A stretch of DNA of 64,000 bases from Pseudomonadota bacterium (GTDB lineage Bacteria; Pseudomonadota; Gammaproteobacteria; Burkholderiales; Burkholderiaceae_C): assembly GCA_963205115.1 (NCBI GenBank), contig CAUJHV010000056.1, positions 1-64,000 of the forward strand, written 5' to 3'. Under the pieces are notes generated by a model. That model made no database searches, was not told where the DNA came from, and worked only from the letters and a program-made list of their open reading frames with translations. Shown one piece after another: positions 43,502 to 51,942 of this stretch (positions are counted from its first letter, which is position 1; each line of letters begins with the position of its first letter). A program made the translations under genes and the position numbers.

Positions 43502-44944
43502 TCAACGGGGAAGCACGAAAGTCGATTTCTCGCGGACCAGGCGGTCGGCGTGGCCGTCGGGCGCGATCACAAATTCGATCGCATGCGCGCCGGGTGTCAA
43601 GGCCTGCGCCGATTCGGCCGGCAGCGACAGCCGCACGGTCACGGCATTCACTTCGTTGGGCCCGGCCGTGGCATGCGTGCCGGTGGCGATGGCCAGCCCC
43701 GGCAGCCCGCTGACCGACAGCTGCACGGCCTGCGCCTGTTCCGTGCGGTTCATGATCTGCAGGCGGTAGACGTTCTCGATGCGCCCTTCCTCGACCACAC
43801 GCGCCAGCACGCCGCGGTCGCGGATGACGTTGAAGGCCAGGCCGTTGCGCGCCCACAGGCTGGCGCCAAAGGCCACCGTCACGGCCATCAGCAGCCCGCC
43901 GTAGATCAGCACGCGGGGCCGCAGCACCCGCTTGAGCATCGCCGCGCGGCTGAGCTGCTGGGCCATGCCGTGCCCGGTGGCGTAGCGGATCAGGCCCTTG
44001 GAATAGCCCATCTTGCCCATCACGTCGTCGCAGACGTCGATGCAGGCCGCGCAGCCGATGCATTCGTTCTGCAGGCCGTTGCGGATGTCAATGCCCGTGG
44101 GGCAGACCTGCACGCACAGCGTGCAGTCGATGCAGTCGCCCAGGCCCCGCATGCGCGGGTCGGCCTTGCGCGAGCGCGAGCCGCGCGGATCGCCGCGGCC
44201 GGTGTCGTAGGCGATGACCAGCGAGTCGGCGTCGATCAGCGCGCTCTGGAAGCGCGCGTAGGGGCACATGTACTTGCAGATCTGCTCGCGCATCCAGCCC
44301 GCGTTGCCGTATGTGGCGCCGGCGTAGAACAGCACCCAGAACCACTCCCAGGGCGAGAAGGCCATGGTCAGGGCTTCACTGGCCAGCGTGTGGATGGGCG
44401 TGAAGTAGCCCACGAAGGTGAAGCCGGTGAACAGCGACAGCGCGGCCCAGGCCATGTGCTTGCCGCCCTTGCGCATGAGCTTGTTTGCACCCCATGGCAT
44501 GGCGTCGAGCTTGATGCGCGCCTGGCGGTCGCCTTCGGTGTGCCGCTCGATCCACAGGAAGATTTCCGTGTAGACCGTCTGCGGGCAGGCATAGCCGCAC
44601 CACAGGCGCCCCGCCACGGCGGTGAAGAAGAACAAGGTCAGCGCGGCGATCACCAGCAGTGCCGCCAGCCACACGAGGTCCTGCGGATGCAGGGCCAGCG
44701 CGAACAGGTAGAAGCGCTGCTCGTTCAGATCGAACAACACCGCCTGGCGACCGTTCCAGCGCAGCCACGGCATGCCGTAGAAGACGAGCTGCGTGAGCCA
44801 CACGAACGTCCAACGCCAGCGCGCGAACACGCCCGTCACGGCACGCGGATAGATCTTGGCCTGCTTCTGGTACAGCGAGACCGCGATGTCCGGGTCGGGC
44901 GAGAGGGCGCCGGGCTGGGGCGGGGGAAGGGCAGAGGCGGTCAC
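43502..44944 (-). CDS. ccoG: CcoG/FixG/RdxA family ferredoxin-like membrane protein
   Basis: A 480-residue inner-membrane protein with polyferredoxin motifs CIDCTLCVQVCPTGID and ECIGCAACIDVCDD, plus GRLWCGYACPQTVYTEIF, and a C-terminal immunoglobulin-like periplasmic domain. CcoG reduces copper for cbb3-type oxidase assembly; here no ccoNOP genes are near, and it leads the NsrR operon. I set the start at the GTG 44944 because the NsrR site (44960-44980) sits directly upstream; a GTG at 44956 is only 3 bases from the operator. It may supply Cu(I) to NirS-linked or heme-copper NO enzymes. Confidence 0.9.
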   Translation of the reverse strand: MTASALPPPQPGALSPDPDIAVSLYQKQAKIYPRAVTGVFARWRWTFVWLTQLVFYGMPWLRWNGRQAVLFDLNEQRFYLFALALHPQDLVWLAALLVIAALTLFFFTAVAGRLWCGYACPQTVYTEIFLWIERHTEGDRQARIKLDAMPWGANKLMRKGGKHMAWAALSLFTGFTFVGYFTPIHTLASEALTMAFSPWEWFWVLFYAGATYGNAGWMREQICKYMCPYARFQSALIDADSLVIAYDTGRGDPRGSRSRKADPRMRGLGDCIDCTLCVQVCPTGIDIRNGLQNECIGCAACIDVCDDVMGKMGYSKGLIRYATGHGMAQQLSRAAMLKRVLRPRVLIYGGLLMAVTVAFGASLWARNGLAFNVIRDRGVLARVVEEGRIENVYRLQIMNRTEQAQAVQLSVSGLPGLAIATGTHATAGPNEVNAVTVRLSLPAESAQALTPGAHAIEFVIAPDGHADRLVREKSTFVLPR

Positions 44945-44959
44945 GCAGGATTCCACTAG

Positions 44960-44980
44960 ATATGTATTTTAAATGCATAT
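44960..44980. promoter_or_regulatory. NsrR-type operator
   Basis: Two 10-base arms, ATATGTATTT and AAATGCATAT, around a single central T: a 10-1-10 inverted repeat with one mismatch, matching the known NsrR consensus (ATGNATTT-N-AAATNCAT). It is the most AT-rich spot for kilobases and lies 16 bases upstream of the ccoG start, where repression of the ccoG-nsrR-DUF59-nnrS operon would be expected. Confidence 0.8.
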
Positions 44981-45127
44981 TTTGACGGGCGATTCCCCGC
45001 GCCGGCTGACAAGCCCCCACACAGCGCAGGTGGATGCACCTGCATGCGTGTGAATGCCTGTGCAGCCCGGCGGATGTGTGTGCGGGTCCGCCGGTGCCGA
45101 CCGGTGAGAACTGCTGCCCGGCGACTG

Positions 45128-45281
45128 CTCAGCCGTCGGACACGAGATGTCCTCCGGCCTTCGTAGGCGAGAAGCCCCGCGCAGGCGGGCCTTCTCGTCC
45201 GACTCAGCCGTCGGACACGAGATGTCCTCCGGCCTTCGTAGGCGAGAAGCCCCGCGCAGGCGGGCCTTCTCGTCCGACTCA
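45128..45281 (-). repeat. 75-bp hairpin repeat, two tandem copies (site 1)
   Basis: Two near-identical 75-bp units in tandem. Read on the minus strand each begins TGAGTCGGACGAG; the TGA of the first unit is the stop codon of the gene ending at 45279. Inside each unit GAGAAGGCCCGC and GCGGGGCTTCTC form a 12-bp stem with one mismatch and a CTGC loop, then GGACA/TGTCC a small second stem. The same unit occurs at 59337-59510. Function may be transcription stop or mRNA stabilisation. Confidence 0.85.
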
Positions 45282-46157
45282 GTCCAGCGGTTGCCAATCC
45301 CTAGCGGCCTCGCGCCGCCAGCAGCGGCTCTCGACACAAGCCAGCAGGCCGCCGTGGGTGTCCACGCGCAGGCGCGCGCCGCGTGCCGGCAGAATTTCGC
45401 GCGACAGCACGCCGCCGTGCAGCGGCGCCACCCGCAGCAACTCGTGTGTGCCCGGCACCCACCACGAGGCCGGGGCCGCAGGCGTGGCGGCCTGCACGGC
45501 ACCGTCGCCTGGCCTTGCGCCGTCCAGCGCGACTCGGGCGATCACCCGCCGCACGTCCAGATGCACGATGAGCAATTCGCCCGCCTGCATGCCGGCGGCC
45601 CAGGGGAAGCCGGGCGGTGCGGCTTCCAGCGTCAGGGGCGCGTCGTCCACCGCGGGCAGCGGCAGTCGGCGTGGGTGCAGGAAACCGGGGCTGGCGATCG
45701 CCTCGCCCATCCGGTAGTCGTGCACCAGGCCGTCGAAGAGGGGCGGCGCATCCGGGTCCCAGGACAGCTCCCACCATTCCTGCAGCGCCGGCCAGGACAC
45801 GAGAAAGCTGCGCCGGTGCGGCAGGGCCAGGATGCGCTGCGGCGACCCGTGGCGCTCCCCGGCCAGGTCACGGCCCGGCAGGCGGCGGCTGTGCGGCCCG
45901 CGGCGGTCGAGGATGGCCAGAGCCTCGCCGTCTGCGCGTGCGATCCAGCGGCCATCCGGGCTGATCGCCTGCAGGGGCTGCGGCGTCTGTTGTGGCGTCT
46001 CCTGCGGTGTCTGCGCCGGGACCGCGGGCGCCAGCGCGGTGTCGTGCGCGGCCGGCGCCACACCCGGCTGCGGGCCGTGGCTGAGCGAAGCGCCTGGTGC
46101 CTGGGCACACACCGCGACCATGGCGGCGACCAGGCAGCGGCGCCGGCGGTCGTTCAT
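45279..46157 (-). CDS. Cytochrome d1-domain-like exported protein (NirF/NirN-related)
   Basis: A 292-residue protein with a signal peptide (MNDRRRRCLVAAMVAVCAQA). The part SWDPDAPPLFDGLVHDYRMG and AIASPGFLHPRRLPL, followed by IVHLDVRRVIARVAL, resembles the d1 propeller of NirF and NirN. It is shorter than NirF (about 390 residues), so some propeller blades may be lost. It is third after nirS and the NirDL-type gene, which supports a role in heme d1 synthesis or insertion. Its stop codon is the first base triplet of the 75-bp repeat. Confidence 0.55.
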   Translation of the reverse strand: MNDRRRRCLVAAMVAVCAQAPGASLSHGPQPGVAPAAHDTALAPAVPAQTPQETPQQTPQPLQAISPDGRWIARADGEALAILDRRGPHSRRLPGRDLAGERHGSPQRILALPHRRSFLVSWPALQEWWELSWDPDAPPLFDGLVHDYRMGEAIASPGFLHPRRLPLPAVDDAPLTLEAAPPGFPWAAGMQAGELLIVHLDVRRVIARVALDGARPGDGAVQAATPAAPASWWVPGTHELLRVAPLHGGVLSREILPARGARLRVDTHGGLLACVESRCWRREAARDWQPLD

Positions 46158-46236
46158 CGGTCGCGCCCCCGAGCCGCGGGCCGTGAAGCGCGCCCCGGCA
46201 GGCAGGCGGCGGCGCACGCACCGCTGCCGCCGGACT

Positions 46237-47256
46237 TCACGGTGTGCGGTCCGTCACCCGCAGCGCTGACGCCTCCTGGCCGAAAAGCAGCGGCGCGTGC
46301 CGCACGTGGCAGGTGCGCACGGCCCACAGCTCACCGTCGGGCCACGGCAGGGCGCAGGACTTCAGCGCGCGGTACAGCGCCGCAACGGGGCCGAACCCGG
46401 CGACGACGGCCGAATTCCAACCGGGCAGCCAGCAGCTTTCGACAGCGACGATGCCGGGGTGTGTGGACAGCCGATCGATGGACGAGGCGCTCAGCTCGAA
46501 GCGGTGCCAGGCGGCCACCAGGTGCAGACACTCGGGCGGGTCGTCGGATGTATGCATGCTCATGTTCAGCAGCCGGTGCTGCTGCTGCCAGCGGCGCAGC
46601 GTCAACACCACGTCCCGCTCGCTGCGGCCCAGAGCGCCCGCAGCGACGCGGTAGGGGCGCGCCACGACCGGCAGCCCGCGCTCGCACAAGGCGGCAAGCG
46701 CGGGGTCTTCGCAGGGACCGCAGCCGCTGTTGCAGCCGCAAGGCGCCGCATCCGGCGATGCACCGGGCGCGGGCCGATGTGCCCACCACGCGAGCTGGGG
46801 CACGCGGGTGCGCAATTGTCGTAATTGCGCAGACGCACAGGGGATGTCCCGCGCGACCAGATCGAACCACACCCGTGGTCGACGGGCCAGCGGCGTGTCG
46901 CCCGTGGTCTGCAGCACGTCCTCCAGCACCGACCAGTTCGTCACCCCCGGCAGGCGTGCGATCTCGCCGGCCAGGTCGAGCTCCAGCGGCACCGCCTGCG
47001 AACTGCTGATGCGCCAGCGCACCCGTTCGATGAGCGGCCCCCAGTGCACCTGGATGCCGTGGTCCAGACCCGCACCGGCCAGCTGCCGGCACTGCTGCAG
47101 CACCTCGCGCACGCCGCCGCCGACATGACGGGCCATCGTGACAAAAGGCTGGCTTTCGATGGGAAAGCCAGCCTGTCCTTCGTGCATCAGCGCCTGCCGC
47201 AGACCCGCACCCGACGCACCGGCGACGGGTGAACGGGAATGGGGCGGGGTGCTCAC
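46237..47256 (-). CDS. nirDL: Fused NirD/NirL-type siroheme decarboxylase component (two AsnC-like units)
   Basis: A 339-residue protein with two AsnC/Lrp-like halves, each a degenerate helix-turn-helix plus RAM domain. The first begins GLRQALMHEGQAGFPIESQP; the second is ALCERGLPVVARPYRVAAGA followed by LGRSERDVVLTLRRW. NirD, NirL, NirG and NirH turn siroheme into didecarboxysiroheme on the way to heme d1; nirD and nirL are known to be fused in some species. An unusual Cys-rich link (CGCNSGCGPC) sits between the halves and could bind a metal. The GTG at 47256 is 42 bases after nirS. No nirG/nirH, nirE or nirJ is in the window. Confidence 0.75.
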   Translation of the reverse strand: MSTPPHSRSPVAGASGAGLRQALMHEGQAGFPIESQPFVTMARHVGGGVREVLQQCRQLAGAGLDHGIQVHWGPLIERVRWRISSSQAVPLELDLAGEIARLPGVTNWSVLEDVLQTTGDTPLARRPRVWFDLVARDIPCASAQLRQLRTRVPQLAWWAHRPAPGASPDAAPCGCNSGCGPCEDPALAALCERGLPVVARPYRVAAGALGRSERDVVLTLRRWQQQHRLLNMSMHTSDDPPECLHLVAAWHRFELSASSIDRLSTHPGIVAVESCWLPGWNSAVVAGFGPVAALYRALKSCALPWPDGELWAVRTCHVRHAPLLFGQEASALRVTDRTP

Positions 47257-47297
47257 GTCAGTCGTGCAGCGGCCTTGCACGGGCCGGCTGCGGAAGC

Positions 47298-49052
47298 TCA
47301 GTACACGTCGTGCTGCGTGTTGTACACGTTGAAGTGGCCCGTGGGCGTGATCAGGCGCGGGTCCTTGATCACGGCCTTGAGCTTCAGCGTCTTGTCGTCG
47401 ACGACCACCAGCGCGCTCTCCTTGTTCTTCGCGCTCCACACCGCGAACCAGACCTCGTCGCCGGCCTTGTTGTACTCCGGTTGCACCACACGCTTGGCGC
47501 CGTCGTCCTTCAGGCCCGCCCACTCGGCGATGGGCAGCACGGTGAAGCCCTTGTCCAGGTTGTTGATGTCGTACACCGCCACCGACTGCGAGATCTTCGG
47601 ATCGGGATTCAGCGGTGTGTCGGAATACAGGTGCTGGCTCTTCGGGTGGCTCTTGATGAACAGCGCACCGCCGCCCTGGCCCTTGATCTTGGCCACTTCC
47701 TTGAAGGCGTACTGCTTGTGCTTGATCGGGTCGGTGCCCAGCAGCGAGATGTTCTCGTCGCCGAGGTGGCCGGTGGCCCACACAGGACCGAACTTCGGGT
47801 GCACGAAATTGGCGCCGCGGCCCGGGTGCGGGATCTTGCTGACCTCGGTCAGCGCCGCGAGCTTGCCTTCCTTGGCGTCGATCACGGAGATCTTGTTGCT
47901 GTTGTTGGCGGCCACGAAGAAATAGCGCTTGGTCGAATCCCAGCCGCCGTCGTGCAGGAACGGGGCCGAGCCGATCTCGGTGACTTTCAGCGCATCGATG
48001 TTGGAATAGTCCACCATCAGCGTCTTGCCGGTTTCCTTGACGTTGACCACGAACTCGGGCTTGAAGTGTGAGGCCACGATGGAAGCCACACGCGGCTCGG
48101 GGTGGTATTCCTGCGTGCCGACGACCATGCCGCGGGTGCTGACGATCTTCAGCGGCTCCAGCGTGTCGCCCTTCATGATCACGTACTGCGGCGGCCAGTA
48201 GGCGCCGGCGATGGCGAGCTTGTCGGTGAAGTCGCCTTCCTTGCCCTTGTACTTGCTGGTGTCCACCGAGCGGGCTTCCAGGCCGATGCGCAGCTCGGCC
48301 ACGTTGTCCGGCTTCTCCATCCACAGGTCGATCATGTTGATCTTGGCGTCACGCCCGATCACGAACAGGTAGCGCCCCGACGCCGACATGCGCGAGATGT
48401 GCACCGCGTAGCCGGTCTTGACGAGGTTGATGATCTTCTTGGTGTCGCCGTCGATCAGCGCCACTTCGCCGGTGTCGCGCAGCGTCGTGGAGAAGATGTT
48501 CTCGATGTTGTAGCCGTTCATCTTCTTCGTCGGCCGCTTGTCGGGCGCCACGATGACCTTCCAGGTCTTCTTCATGTCGGCCATGCCGAACTCTGGCGGC
48601 ACGGGCGGATCGTGCTGGATGTAGCGGGCCATCAGGTCGACGGTCTTCTCGTCCATCTCGCCGCTGGTCAGCCAGTTGGGCATGCCCGCGGGCGAGCCGT
48701 AGCCGATGAACACCTTGAGGTAGTCGGTGCCCTTGGATTGCGTGAGGTCGGGCGTCAGCGGTTTGCCGGTGGCGCCCTTGCGCAGCACGCCGTGGCAGCC
48801 GGCGCAGCGCTCGAAATAGATCTGGCGGGCCCGCTCGAACTCCACCTGCGACATCGCAGGCGCCTTGGGGTTGTTCGACTGGTACATCGGCTCGGCTACC
48901 AGCGGCGACGCGCCCGCCTGGTAGTTCATCTCGGCCGACGTGACGGGCTTCTTGTTGTCCTGCGCGAGCGCGCCGAACGGGGACGCCATCGCCAGCAGCA
49001 GCGCTGCAGCGCCCACGCGGGTCAGCACGATCGAATGGGGACGGGTCTTCAT
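47298..49052 (-). CDS. nirS: Cytochrome cd1 nitrite reductase
   Basis: A 584-residue periplasmic enzyme reducing nitrite to NO. Signal peptide ends near FGALAQ. The cytochrome c domain has CAGCH (FERCAGCHGVLRKGATG). The d1 propeller holds GYAVHISRMSASGRYLFVIG with the proximal heme d1 His, then ASIVASHFKPEF and APFLHDGGWDS with the two active-site His residues, and ends KFN-type TGHFNVYNTQHDVY. GAGGAG lies 5 bases before the ATG. An FNR/Dnr box lies about 135 bases upstream of the start. First gene of the nirS-nirDL-d1 operon. Confidence 0.96.
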   Translation of the reverse strand: MKTRPHSIVLTRVGAAALLLAMASPFGALAQDNKKPVTSAEMNYQAGASPLVAEPMYQSNNPKAPAMSQVEFERARQIYFERCAGCHGVLRKGATGKPLTPDLTQSKGTDYLKVFIGYGSPAGMPNWLTSGEMDEKTVDLMARYIQHDPPVPPEFGMADMKKTWKVIVAPDKRPTKKMNGYNIENIFSTTLRDTGEVALIDGDTKKIINLVKTGYAVHISRMSASGRYLFVIGRDAKINMIDLWMEKPDNVAELRIGLEARSVDTSKYKGKEGDFTDKLAIAGAYWPPQYVIMKGDTLEPLKIVSTRGMVVGTQEYHPEPRVASIVASHFKPEFVVNVKETGKTLMVDYSNIDALKVTEIGSAPFLHDGGWDSTKRYFFVAANNSNKISVIDAKEGKLAALTEVSKIPHPGRGANFVHPKFGPVWATGHLGDENISLLGTDPIKHKQYAFKEVAKIKGQGGGALFIKSHPKSQHLYSDTPLNPDPKISQSVAVYDINNLDKGFTVLPIAEWAGLKDDGAKRVVQPEYNKAGDEVWFAVWSAKNKESALVVVDDKTLKLKAVIKDPRLITPTGHFNVYNTQHDVY

Positions 49053-49124
49053 GGGGACTCCTCGTTGTGAATGCGAACCGTGGTCTTGTAGGCCTGCATG
49101 CTCGAACGTCGGGACGGCGATTTC

Positions 49125-49140
49125 CTTGAACTCGTTCAAG
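49125..49140. promoter_or_regulatory. Second FNR-like inverted repeat upstream of nirS
   Basis: CTTGAA-CTCG-TTCAAG, a palindrome with 4-base spacer, 73-88 bases before the nirS ATG. It departs from the FNR/Dnr consensus (TTGAT-N4-ATCAA) at the inner base of each arm, so it may be a weaker site for the same kind of regulator. Confidence 0.5.
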
Positions 49141-49184
49141 CCTTCGCGGCCACCTCGGTCCAGGAGCCGCGCAAGCCCGATGTC

Positions 49185-49198
49185 TTGATGCGGATCAA
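49185..49198. promoter_or_regulatory. FNR/Dnr-type box
   Basis: TTGATGCGGATCAA: a perfect TTGAT-N4-ATCAA palindrome, the consensus of FNR, ANR and Dnr/NNR regulators. It lies in the 263-base divergent gap, 133 bases from the nirS start and 118 bases from the TonB receptor start, and could serve either promoter under low oxygen or NO. Confidence 0.8.
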
Positions 49199-49315
49199 GA
49201 GATGGCCGCATGGGCTGCGTGCGGCGCGCATCGGCGCGATGAAGCTGAACCAGTTCAAGGCGGCGCGGGCGGCGAAAGGAGAACGTGCCGCCCATAGCGA
49301 CGACGAGGAGTTCAC

Positions 49316-51301
49316 ATGCGGCGACCGACATCCCACCCTGCGTGCCTGCGCACGACACCACTGGCACTGGCCCTGGCCCTCGCGTGGGCCTTGCCGATGG
49401 CCAGCCGCGCGCAAGGCGCACCGGGCGATGCATCGACGCAGGTCGTCGTCGTCACCGCCAGCCGCCATGCCACGCTGGCCGTGGACGCGCCGGCGGCACT
49501 CAGCGTGGTCACGCGTGAACAGATCGAGGCGCGCGGCGCCGACAACGTGCTGGACGCCATCCGCGCCGAGCCCGGGTTGTCGCTGCAAGGGCGTGCGGTG
49601 GGCGGGCGCAAAGTGCTGTCCATGCGCGGCCTGGATGCGCGGCACACGCTGTTCCTGGTGAACGGCCAGCGCGTGAGTGCCAGCGACGGCGTCGTGGGTG
49701 CCAGCGACTTCCAGTACGACTGGCTGTCGACTGTGGATGTCGAGCGCATCGAGGTCGTGCGCGGTCCCTTGTCGGTGCTCTATGGCAGCGAGGCGCTGGG
49801 CGGCGTGGTCAACGTCATCACGCGCCGCCCGGGCGCGGCCTGGCGTTTCGGCGCGGTGGCCGAGGCGCTGGAAGCCGACGGCGGACGCGGCGGTGACGGC
49901 TGGCGCGCCGCGCTGTCGGCCGATGGCCCGCTGGCCGCCGGCCTGTCGCTGGGCGTGGGTGTCACGGCCAGCGGCCTGAACCCCGTGGCCTCACCGGCCG
50001 ATGCGCGGCTGAGCGAACTCGAAGGCCGCGACAAGACCGAGGGCTGGTTGAACCTGCATTGGACACCGGTGGCCGGCCAGCGCGTCAGCCTGGGCCACCG
50101 CAGCGGCGACGAAACGCGCGACGGCGGCGCCCGCGAGCGCAGCGGCGCGCGCCGCTACCACTGGACCTTCAACGACATCGCGCGCGCGATGAGCGATGCG
50201 CAATGGGAAGCCGATTGGCGCAATCCGTGGGATGCCGGCCAGCCGCTGCAGACCCAGCTGCGCGCCTACCGCGCGACCCTGGATGTGCAGAACCGCCGTA
50301 CGGCCAACGTGCCGGTCAATGCGCCACAGACGCTGCAGGACGAGGTGATCGATGGGCAGGTCTTGTTGCCGCTGGGCGCCAGCCTGTGGACCGCCGGCAT
50401 GGAGCTGCGAAACGAGGCGCTGGAAGACCCGGGCCTGCCTGGCGGGCGGTCGCTGGCGCGCCACCGATCCGGCTTCGTGCAGGCCGAGCTGCCGCTGGCC
50501 GCCGGTGTGCGCCTGACGGCGGGCCTGCGTGCCGACGAGCACTCGCTCTACGGTTCTGAACTCAGCCCGCGTGTCTATGCCGTGTGGACCATCGACAGCG
50601 CCTGGACGCTCAAGGGCGGATACAGCCACGGCTTCAAGGCGCCGAACCTCAAGCAGATCGTGCCGGGCACGCGTGCCGAAGGACCGAACCTGGTGCGCGG
50701 CAATGCGGCACTGAGCCCCGAGTTGAGCGACGGCGTCGAAGCCGTGCTGGCCTGGCGTCGTGCGGGGACCGAGATGCAGCTGGTGGCCTTCGAGCATCGC
50801 GTGCGCGACATGATCGACCTGCGCCTGGTGGCCGCTGGCGCGACACCGGGCACGGGCACCTATGTCTACGAAAACCTCTCCAGCGCCCGTTTTCGCGGCC
50901 TGGAAGCGTCCTGGCTGCAGCGGCTGGGCAGCGGTTTCACGGCCACGCTGAGCTACAACTACCTCGAGGCCCATAACGCCACCGGCCAGCGACTGGAGCG
51001 CCGGCCGCGGCACAGCGGCGCCGCGCGGCTGGATTGGCAGCAAGGCCCGTGGCGTGCCGGGCTGGACGTGCAGGCCTACTCGGGCATGCTGCTGCCTGCG
51101 ACGGCCACTGGCGCCGCAGCGGTGGCGGTGCCGGCCGTCACACAGGTGGGCGGGCACCTCACGCAGCAGCTGGGCAAGAACCTCGAATGGAGCCTGGGTG
51201 TGCGCAACCTGGGCAACGTGCGGCTGCAGGACGATTCGGCGCTCTATACCCAGGCCGAGGCGCCGCGCACCTGGCGTTTGACGCTGCGCGGGCGCTGGTA
51301 G
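49316..51301 (+). CDS. TonB-dependent outer-membrane receptor
   Basis: A 661-residue porin. Signal peptide to about residue 33, TonB box-like VVVVTASR, plug domain with SMRGLDARHTLFLVNGQRVS and IEVVRGPLSVLYGSEALGGV, then a 22-strand barrel with GFKAPNLKQIVPG and ENLSSARFRGLE, ending in RLTLRGRW (terminal aromatic). GAGGAG precedes the ATG. Divergent from nirS across an FNR/Dnr box, so it may import copper, iron or heme for the anaerobic enzymes; the ligand cannot be told. Confidence 0.88.
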   Translation: MRRPTSHPACLRTTPLALALALAWALPMASRAQGAPGDASTQVVVVTASRHATLAVDAPAALSVVTREQIEARGADNVLDAIRAEPGLSLQGRAVGGRKVLSMRGLDARHTLFLVNGQRVSASDGVVGASDFQYDWLSTVDVERIEVVRGPLSVLYGSEALGGVVNVITRRPGAAWRFGAVAEALEADGGRGGDGWRAALSADGPLAAGLSLGVGVTASGLNPVASPADARLSELEGRDKTEGWLNLHWTPVAGQRVSLGHRSGDETRDGGARERSGARRYHWTFNDIARAMSDAQWEADWRNPWDAGQPLQTQLRAYRATLDVQNRRTANVPVNAPQTLQDEVIDGQVLLPLGASLWTAGMELRNEALEDPGLPGGRSLARHRSGFVQAELPLAAGVRLTAGLRADEHSLYGSELSPRVYAVWTIDSAWTLKGGYSHGFKAPNLKQIVPGTRAEGPNLVRGNAALSPELSDGVEAVLAWRRAGTEMQLVAFEHRVRDMIDLRLVAAGATPGTGTYVYENLSSARFRGLEASWLQRLGSGFTATLSYNYLEAHNATGQRLERRPRHSGAARLDWQQGPWRAGLDVQAYSGMLLPATATGAAAVAVPAVTQVGGHLTQQLGKNLEWSLGVRNLGNVRLQDDSALYTQAEAPRTWRLTLRGRW

Positions 51302-51321
51302 GCGCGCGGCATACTCGCGCG

Positions 51322-51933
51322 ATGGCACTGGAAACCTGGCTGATCTACTTCGCGGCGTCGCTCGGGCTGTCGCTGTCGCCCGGGCCGAACGGCCTGCTGG
51401 CGCTGACCCACGGGGCGATGTATGGCCACCTGCGGGCCACTTTCACCATCGCCGGCGGCGTGCTGGGCTTCATGGTGCTGATCGCGCTGTCGATGTTTGG
51501 CATCGGCGCCTTGCTCAAGGCCTCGGCCACGGCCCTGACGGTGCTGAAGTGGGCTGGCGGCGCCTACCTGATCTGGCTGGGCATCCAGGTCTGGCGTTCG
51601 CCGGTGCTGCAGCTGGAATTGGGTGCCGCGGCGCAGCCGAAGTCTGCGGGTGCGATGTTCTGGCAAGGCTTGCTGTCGGCCGTGACCAATCCGAAAGGCC
51701 TGCTGTTCTTCGCCGCCTTTCTGCCGCAGTTCATCGACCCCGCGCGCAGCCTGTGGCTGCAGTTCGCCGTGATGGCCGGCACCTTTGCCGCCACCGAGGC
51801 CATCACCGAGTGGCTGCTGGCCACGATGGCGCACCGCATCCGCCCCTGGCTGGCGCGCGTGGGGCGGCGTTTCAACCAGGCTTGCGGCGGCACCTTCATG
51901 GCCATCGGCGCCGCGCTGCCGCTGCGTGGCTGA
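51322..51933 (+). CDS. LysE family amino-acid/metabolite exporter
   Basis: A 203-residue inner-membrane protein with six segments. N-terminal SPGPNGLLALTHGAMYG is the LysE/RhtB signature, followed by AGGAYLIWLGIQVWRS and AVTNPKGLLFFAAFLPQFID. It follows the TonB receptor by 20 bases in the same direction, possibly co-transcribed, though a functional link is not evident. Confidence 0.88.
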   Translation: MALETWLIYFAASLGLSLSPGPNGLLALTHGAMYGHLRATFTIAGGVLGFMVLIALSMFGIGALLKASATALTVLKWAGGAYLIWLGIQVWRSPVLQLELGAAAQPKSAGAMFWQGLLSAVTNPKGLLFFAAFLPQFIDPARSLWLQFAVMAGTFAATEAITEWLLATMAHRIRPWLARVGRRFNQACGGTFMAIGAALPLRG

Positions 51934-51942
51934 CGCCCGGGA

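Noticed and set aside
45128..45281. Tandem 75-bp units as a CRISPR array
   Set aside because: Units are directly adjacent without spacers, far longer than CRISPR repeats, and there are no cas genes.
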